From NCBI GenBank assembly GCA_044433645.1, contig JAWXTK010000033.1, positions 1-11,210 on the forward strand: 11,210 nucleotides of DNA, read 5' to 3'. The position numbers and the translations under genes were made by a program. The notes under the pieces are model-generated. The model was not told where the DNA came from. It was given only the letters and a program-made list of their open reading frames with translations, and ran no database searches. This DNA comes from JAWXTK01 sp044433645. Lineage in GTDB: Bacteria > Bacteroidota > Bacteroidia > Bacteroidales > Rikenellaceae. This document shows, piece after piece, positions 6,342-11,210 of this stretch (position 1 is the stretch's first letter; every line of letters begins with the position of its first letter).

Positions 6342-9300
6342 ATGAATAATAAAAAATTTACGGAATATAAGGGACTAAACTTAACAGAAATTGATAAGAA
6401 AGTCCTTGAGATGTGGAAAAGTGACGATACTTTCCACAAAAGTATATCAACTCGCGAGGGTCATCCTACTTTCGTTTTCTACGAAGGTCCTCCTTCAGCT
6501 AACGGAACTCCTGGTATTCACCACGTTATGGCACGTACTATCAAAGATATTATCTGTCGTTTTAAAACACAAAGTGGCTATCGTGTTCACCGTAAAGCAG
6601 GATGGGATACTCACGGTCTACCAGTTGAGCTAGGCGTTGAGAAAAAACTTGGCATCACCAAAGAAGATATAGGCACAAAACTTAGCGTAGAGGAGTACAA
6701 CAAAACTTGCCGCGAATCTGTTATGGAATACACAGGTATGTGGGAAGATTTGACTTCTAAAATGGGCTACTGGGTTAACATGGACGACCCTTATATTACC
6801 TATGACAACAAATACATTGAAACCCTGTGGTGGATGCTTAAAGAGCTGTTTAACAAGGGTTTACTTTACAAAGGCTACACTATCCAGCCTTTCTCTCCAG
6901 CAGCAGGAACAGGCCTAAGTAACCACGAGCTAAACCAACCAGGTTGCTACCGTGATGTAAAAGACACAACTTGTACGGCTCAGTTCAAAGTCGTGCGCGA
7001 TGCTAAAAGCGAGGCTCTTTTCAGCGACGTTCAAGGCACACTTTACATCATGGCCTGGACAACTACACCATGGACCCTGCCTTCAAACACAGCCCTAGCT
7101 GTTGGAGCAAACATAGACTACGTAAAAATCAAATGCAATAACCCTTATACCTCTCAGGCTCAAACCATTATCATGGCCAAAGACCTAGTTTCTAGCTATT
7201 TCACAGCCAAAATGGAAGGTACTTACGAGATAGTAGACGAGTTCAAAGGCTCAACTTTGGAGGGCGTAAACTACGAGCCACTAATCTCGTGGATTAAACC
7301 CAGTGGCGATGCTTACCGAGTTATCACGGGTGACTTCGTAACCACAGTTGACGGTACGGGTATAGTTCACATTGCGCCTACTTTTGGTGCTGATGATGAT
7401 AGAGTTGCTAAGGTTTCGGGCATAGCTCCTATGCTTTTGATAGACAAAAACGGCAAGGCTCAGCCCATGGTTGACCGCAGTGGTCGTTTCTTTAGAATCG
7501 AGGACCTAGACGAAAGTTTCGTTAAGGAAAACGTAGACGTAGAGGCTTACAAAGAATGGGCTGGCCGTTACGTAAAAAATGCTTACGACGATTCTCTTGC
7601 AGACTCAGACGCTAGCCTAGATGTAGACATTTCGGTGATGCTAAAACTAGAGAACAAGGCGTTTAAAATAGAAAAACACGTCCACTCCTACCCTCACTGT
7701 TGGCGTACGGACAAACCAGTATTGTATTACCCTCTAGACTCATGGTTTATCAAAACCACAGCTGTCAAAGAGCGCATGATAGAGCTAAATAACACCATTA
7801 ACTGGAAACCAGCCTCTACGGGTTCGGGACGTTTCGGCAAGTGGCTTGAGGGCTTGGTTGACTGGAACTTATCGCGCTCGCGTTATTGGGGTACACCTCT
7901 TCCTGTGTGGGCAAATGAGGACTACACAGAGCTAAAATGTATAGGTTCAGTCTCTGAACTTAAAGCTGAGATTGAGAAATCTATCACAGCAGGCTTCATG
8001 AGCGAAAATCCATTAAAAGACTTTGCTGAGTGCGATTTCAGCAAGGACAACTACACTTGCTTTGACCTTCACCGTCCTTATGTTGATAATATTGTGTTGG
8101 TGTCTGACAAGGGTGAGAAGATGATGCGCGAGAGCGATCTTATCGACGTGTGGTTTGACTCTGGGGCTATGCCTTACGCTCAGGTTCACTATCCTTTTGA
8201 GATTTCTAAGGAAGAATTTATGAAAGTCTACCCAGCTGATTACATTGCTGAGGGCGTAGACCAAACACGTGGTTGGTTCTTCACGCTTCATGCCTTGGCG
8301 ACTATGCTAATGGATAGCGTTGCGTTTAAAAATATTATTTCAAATGGTCTTGTTCTTGACAAAAAAGGCAACAAGATGAGTAAACGTCTTGGCAACGCAG
8401 TTGAGCCATTTGAGACTATCAATAAATATGGTGCTGACTCGGTTCGTTGGTACATGATTAGCAATTCTCAGCCTTGGGACAACCTTAAATTTGATGAGGA
8501 CGGGCTAGATGAGGTGCGCCGTAAATTCTTTGGCACGCTTTACAACACTTATAGTTTCTTTGCGCTTTACGCTAATGTGGACGGTTTCACAGGCGCTGAG
8601 CCTCAGATTGCTATTGAGAAACGCCCTGAGATAGACCGTTGGATTATCTCGCTTTTAAATAGCTTGGTTATTTCGGTGAATGAATCGCTAAATAGCTACG
8701 ACCCAACACCTGCAGCACGTGCTATTAGCGAATTTGTGGGTGAAAATTTATCAAACTGGTACGTGAGATTGAACCGTAAACGTTTCTGGGGTGGTGGCAT
8801 GAGCGAGGATAAGCTGTCGGCTTACCAAACTCTGCATACTTGCCTGGAGACTATCGCGCTTATCTCTGCACCTTTCGCACCATTTATCACCGAGCAAATC
8901 TTTAATGATTTGAACGCCCTAAGTGGCAAGTTTGATGTTAGCTCTGTGCACTTAGCTAAGTTCCCTGAGGGAGATAAGAGCCTAGTTGACAAGGATTTGG
9001 AAGAAACTATGGACTTGGCTCAGAAGATTTCAAGCATGGTCTTGGCACTTCGCCGTAAGGTTAATATCAAAGTTCGCCAACCACTTACTAAAATACTCAT
9101 CCCACTTTTGGACAAAGCTATGGGCGAGCATATCGAGGCTATTAAGTCATTGGTAATGAGCGAGGTGAATGTTAAGGATATAGAACTTATTGAGCAAACC
9201 TCGGGTCTTATCACTAAGAAAATCAAGCCTAACTTTAAGACCCTAGGCCCAAAATACGGCAAGCAGATGAAAGGCATCTCAGCTAAGGTCGCAGGCTTTA

Positions 9301-9740
9301 GCCAGGAAGATATCGCAGCTCTTGAGGCTAACGGTGGCATCACTATGGATATCGAGGGTGTTGAAGTTATCACGACGCTTGTAGACTTTGATATCACTTC
9401 TGAGGATATGCCAGGCTGGTTGGTTGCGAGCGAGGGCACGTTGACTGTTGCGCTAGATATCACTATCAGCGAGGAGCTAAGACGTGAGGGCATAGCGCGT
9501 GAGCTTACTAACCGTATTCAAAACATCCGTAAGGACAGTGGTTTGGAGGTTACCGACAAGATCAATGTTGTTATCGAGAGCCATGAGATTTTGGATGCTG
9601 CTGTTGTTGATTTCGCTGACTATATAGCGACACAAACCTTGGCTGAGAGCGTTATCACGAGCGCTGAGGCTAGTGGGGAGTTCGTTGTCGGCGTTGATAT
9701 TGACGAAAGAGAATTTAAGATAGGAATAACTAAAAGATAG
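6342..9740 (+). CDS. ileS: isoleucyl-tRNA synthetase (IleRS2/eukaryote-like type)
   Basis: Charges tRNA-Ile with isoleucine and clears mischarged valine. The start is ATG 6342 (1132 residues): the longest frame would begin at TTG 6288, but that codon lies inside the promoter, and typical family sequence begins just after the ATG (FTEYKGLNLTEIDKKVLEMW). The class I HIGH motif appears as TPGIHH (56-61) and the second ATP motif as KMSKR (678-682). The inserted CP1 editing domain is marked by WTTTPWTLPSNTA and HIAPTFGADDD. WNLSRSRYWGTPLPVW and DVWFDSGAMPYAQ follow in the catalytic core. The anticodon-binding region includes NWYVRLNRKRFW, and a long C-terminal extension ends the protein (ELRREGIARELTNRIQ). 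KMSKR rather than KMSKS, and the length, fit the eukaryote-like IleRS2 class. A strong terminator follows. Confidence 0.97.
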   Translation: MNNKKFTEYKGLNLTEIDKKVLEMWKSDDTFHKSISTREGHPTFVFYEGPPSANGTPGIHHVMARTIKDIICRFKTQSGYRVHRKAGWDTHGLPVELGVEKKLGITKEDIGTKLSVEEYNKTCRESVMEYTGMWEDLTSKMGYWVNMDDPYITYDNKYIETLWWMLKELFNKGLLYKGYTIQPFSPAAGTGLSNHELNQPGCYRDVKDTTCTAQFKVVRDAKSEALFSDVQGTLYIMAWTTTPWTLPSNTALAVGANIDYVKIKCNNPYTSQAQTIIMAKDLVSSYFTAKMEGTYEIVDEFKGSTLEGVNYEPLISWIKPSGDAYRVITGDFVTTVDGTGIVHIAPTFGADDDRVAKVSGIAPMLLIDKNGKAQPMVDRSGRFFRIEDLDESFVKENVDVEAYKEWAGRYVKNAYDDSLADSDASLDVDISVMLKLENKAFKIEKHVHSYPHCWRTDKPVLYYPLDSWFIKTTAVKERMIELNNTINWKPASTGSGRFGKWLEGLVDWNLSRSRYWGTPLPVWANEDYTELKCIGSVSELKAEIEKSITAGFMSENPLKDFAECDFSKDNYTCFDLHRPYVDNIVLVSDKGEKMMRESDLIDVWFDSGAMPYAQVHYPFEISKEEFMKVYPADYIAEGVDQTRGWFFTLHALATMLMDSVAFKNIISNGLVLDKKGNKMSKRLGNAVEPFETINKYGADSVRWYMISNSQPWDNLKFDEDGLDEVRRKFFGTLYNTYSFFALYANVDGFTGAEPQIAIEKRPEIDRWIISLLNSLVISVNESLNSYDPTPAARAISEFVGENLSNWYVRLNRKRFWGGGMSEDKLSAYQTLHTCLETIALISAPFAPFITEQIFNDLNALSGKFDVSSVHLAKFPEGDKSLVDKDLEETMDLAQKISSMVLALRRKVNIKVRQPLTKILIPLLDKAMGEHIEAIKSLVMSEVNVKDIELIEQTSGLITKKIKPNFKTLGPKYGKQMKGISAKVAGFSQEDIAALEANGGITMDIEGVEVITTLVDFDITSEDMPGWLVASEGTLTVALDITISEELRREGIARELTNRIQNIRKDSGLEVTDKINVVIESHEILDAAVVDFADYIATQTLAESVITSAEASGEFVVGVDIDEREFKIGITKR

Positions 9741-9761
9741 TTTTTAGTTATTAGTTTCTAG

Positions 9762-9793
9762 AAAGCCACAGACAAAAAAGTCTGTGGCTTTTT
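9762..9793 (+). terminator. Rho-independent terminator of ileS
   Basis: Perfect 12-bp arms (9762-9773 and 9780-9791; core AAGCCACAGAC) enclose an A6 loop and end in a run of Ts. It starts 22 bases after the ileS stop. The A-rich left side means it could also act on the other strand, but the GLUG gene's own terminator lies before it. Confidence 0.9.
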
Positions 9794-9846
9794 CATACCT
9801 ATATGTCAGCAAAATAGGAGCTGCATGCTAATGCCGTAGGAGTGCC

Positions 9847-9863
9847 ACAAATCGAAGATTTGT
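9847..9863. repeat. Short inverted repeat in the ileS-GLUG gene gap
   Basis: ACAAATC (9847-9853) and GATTTGT (9857-9863) are perfect 7-bp arms around GAA. The hairpin sits between two terminators in a 90-bp stretch with no gene. It has no U-tract. It could be a remnant of an interspersed intergenic repeat, but that cannot be judged from one copy. Confidence 0.4.
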
Positions 9864-9882
9864 AAGTAAGATATAGACGCAC

Positions 9883-9921
9883 AAAAAAAGCATCCTCGCC
9901 ACAAGGGCAAGGATGCTTTTT
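9883..9921 (-). terminator. Rho-independent terminator of the GLUG-repeat gene (bidirectional)
   Basis: Arms AAAAAGCATCCT (9885-9896) and AGGATGCTTTTT (9910-9921) pair perfectly. A further GCC/GGC pairing surrounds an ACAAG loop, with one mismatch between the two blocks. On the minus strand the stem runs into TTTTTTT. It lies about 44 bases past the GLUG gene's stop codon. The symmetric A/T flanks let it work in both directions, insulating it from ileS. Confidence 0.88.
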
Positions 9922-9964
9922 AATAATATTATATGTGTGGCAGAAAACCTACCACCAATTAGAA

Positions 9965-11210
9965 CTACTCAGTAAGAGGAACCAAAGTTGGGTATTTAGC
10001 TCCAGAAAGAAGCTCCCATGTTCCCCAATCATAAGTATAAGAACCAGAATCGTTTGCAGTAGCAACGTTAGCATTAAGAGTATCAACTAAACAGTCTTCA
10101 TCAGTAGATGCAAATTCAGCAAGTGTCAACACATTGTAGCTATACTGCGCATTTTCAGCTAATGCTACAGTGTACAGATTAGATGTTGTGCCAAATGAAT
10201 TAGTAGTATTACCAAAAATAATAAGTGTATCCGTTTCTGTTGCATCGTCATTATAATAATAACAGTTTGACATAATATTAGCTGCGCTGTTGGCAAACCA
10301 ACCAGAAAGAGCACTACTAGATACAGTTGTTCCTACAACATAAGAATTGTAAACAGGTCCAGCTCTCATAATACCAACTATACCTCCATTATTACTTATC
10401 GCAGATACAGATGTTGCATAAACAGCACAATTTATAATCTGACCGTCAGAAACTCCTACTATACCACCAGAATAGCCTGTTGCACCAGTATTGGAAATCG
10501 TACTACCATCTTCTACAACAGCATAATTTACAACCGAACCAGCTAGCATATAACCGGCAATACCTCCTGTACCTGTTTTGGTGAGTGTATTTAGAACTTC
10601 AACTTTAGCACTTACATTATAAATATAACCATAATTGTAACCGACAATACCTCCCGTGTGATTAGATGAAGTAATAGTTCCCTCAACTCTTAAGTTTTTA
10701 ACAACGCCCGTTGCAGTAACACAACCAAAAACACCTGCATACGTACTAGCTGATATATCAACTAAGATAGTATTGCCACCTCCATCAAAAGTACCAGCAA
10801 AACCTAATGCTGCAGTTGTACCAATAACAGCAGTTTGAGTAACATTTTCAGTCAAGTTGAAGTATAGACCTTCTGTAGTATTTCCATTCTCTACATAAGT
10901 TACTAGTTCTGCCATATCATCATCTGAAGAAAGGATGTAAGGAAAAGTAACTGAACCATTACCACTTGTAAAGTAACCGTCGTTGTCTTGGAACGCACAA
11001 ACTGTAGAAGTTAATGTTGGGTAGCTGCCCGAAACATCCCAGCCCATTAAGTAATAGTCAAGTGCGTCTGTAACATTTTTAACGTTACCTGCGTAACCAT
11101 TCAAGTATAATGCTGCTGATGTTACGAAACCGTCAGTTGCTAACACAGTTGCATAAGTTGCATCAGCATCAGTTGCAGCGTCAGTGTTGAAGTAAACTCT
11201 AGTGCAAGTA
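9965..11210 (-). CDS. GLUG-repeat surface protein, C-terminal part (5' end outside the window)
   Basis: The C-terminal 414 or so residues of a larger protein; the frame stays open to the window edge. An in-frame GTG at 11146 is not a credible start, because similar sequence (TDAATDADATYATVLATDG) continues through it. The middle reads as a beta-helix. A lead-in (FAGTFDGGGNTI, then AGVFG and VVKNLRVEGTI) precedes four degenerate GLUG-type repeats at about 10331-10654: GGIVGYNYGYIYN, GGIAGYMLAGSVVN, GGIVGVSDGQIIN and GGIVGIMRAGPVYN. The C-terminus ends with DTLNAN...WELLSGAKYPTLVPLTE, the usual close of such proteins, with no recognisable type IX sorting domain or transmembrane anchor. The protein is rich in Thr, Ser, Asn and Gly. 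Such proteins are usually exported adhesin-like or cell-surface proteins; the signal peptide and ligand are not visible here. Confidence 0.8.
   Translation of the reverse strand, partial: TCTRVYFNTDAATDADATYATVLATDGFVTSAALYLNGYAGNVKNVTDALDYYLMGWDVSGSYPTLTSTVCAFQDNDGYFTSGNGSVTFPYILSSDDDMAELVTYVENGNTTEGLYFNLTENVTQTAVIGTTAALGFAGTFDGGGNTILVDISASTYAGVFGCVTATGVVKNLRVEGTITSSNHTGGIVGYNYGYIYNVSAKVEVLNTLTKTGTGGIAGYMLAGSVVNYAVVEDGSTISNTGATGYSGGIVGVSDGQIINCAVYATSVSAISNNGGIVGIMRAGPVYNSYVVGTTVSSSALSGWFANSAANIMSNCYYYNDDATETDTLIIFGNTTNSFGTTSNLYTVALAENAQYSYNVLTLAEFASTDEDCLVDTLNANVATANDSGSYTYDWGTWELLSGAKYPTLVPLTE

Noticed and set aside
8013..8291. Minus-strand 92-residue reading frame inside ileS
   Set aside because: It lies antisense to the conserved IleRS catalytic core (region of DVWFDSG) and has no recognisable protein features.
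9020..9493. Minus-strand 157-residue reading frame inside ileS
   Set aside because: It is Ser/Ile-rich and lies opposite a well-conserved part of IleRS; it has no homology signature and is a shadow frame.
1..11210. CRISPR array, transposase or insertion sequence
   Set aside because: No regularly spaced repeats, terminal inverted repeats around a gene, or transposase motifs were found anywhere in the window.

Overview
The window comes from a Bacteroidota chromosome, most likely a member of the Bacteroidales. Three intergenic regions carry the promoter type of that phylum (TTTG near -33, TAnnTTTG near -7). The gene set also fits: a TIGR02757/DUF2400 protein, a TrmN/YfiC methylase, a roughly 1130-residue eukaryote-like isoleucyl-tRNA synthetase, and a GLUG-repeat surface protein. 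Base composition is moderately AT-rich. I cannot name the genus.

Left edge (1-1381): one AT-rich plus-strand gene encodes a PD-(D/E)XK nuclease-like protein, probably from a restriction or other defence locus. The nuclease motif straddles the first ATG, so the coding region clearly begins upstream of it. There is no normal start codon upstream, and an in-frame TGA lies at the window edge. The gene is therefore 5'-truncated, frameshifted or cut by the window. After it come an 11-bp tandem repeat and a hairpin terminator, then the 3' end of a tRNA-Met gene (CAT) on the minus strand. This looks like the edge of an accessory island next to a tRNA, although no integrase is visible.

Centre (1540-6212, minus strand): six genes lie head to tail, overlapping or separated by 3 nt or less, and were probably transcribed together from a promoter just upstream of coaE. 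The order is coaE (last step of CoA synthesis), folP (dihydropteroate synthase), a LolD-type ABC ATPase, a TIGR02757 protein with an HhH-GPD-like motif, a TrmN6/YfiC-type tRNA methyltransferase, and a 12-TM YbjJ-like MFS transporter. They belong to different pathways, so this is a housekeeping operon rather than a single pathway.

Right (6342-9793, plus strand): ileS is divergent from coaE. A near-consensus promoter covers the TTG that begins the longest reading frame, which places the real start at ATG 6342. A strong terminator follows the gene.

Far right (9965 to beyond the window, minus strand): the C-terminal part of a GLUG-repeat, probably surface-exposed protein, with its own terminator. 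The 224-bp gap between the two genes holds both terminators and a short inverted repeat.

Most of the window is ordinary core genome. The points worth a second look are the disrupted nuclease at the tRNA junction and the uncharacterised TIGR02757 protein. I see no convincing new multi-gene system.
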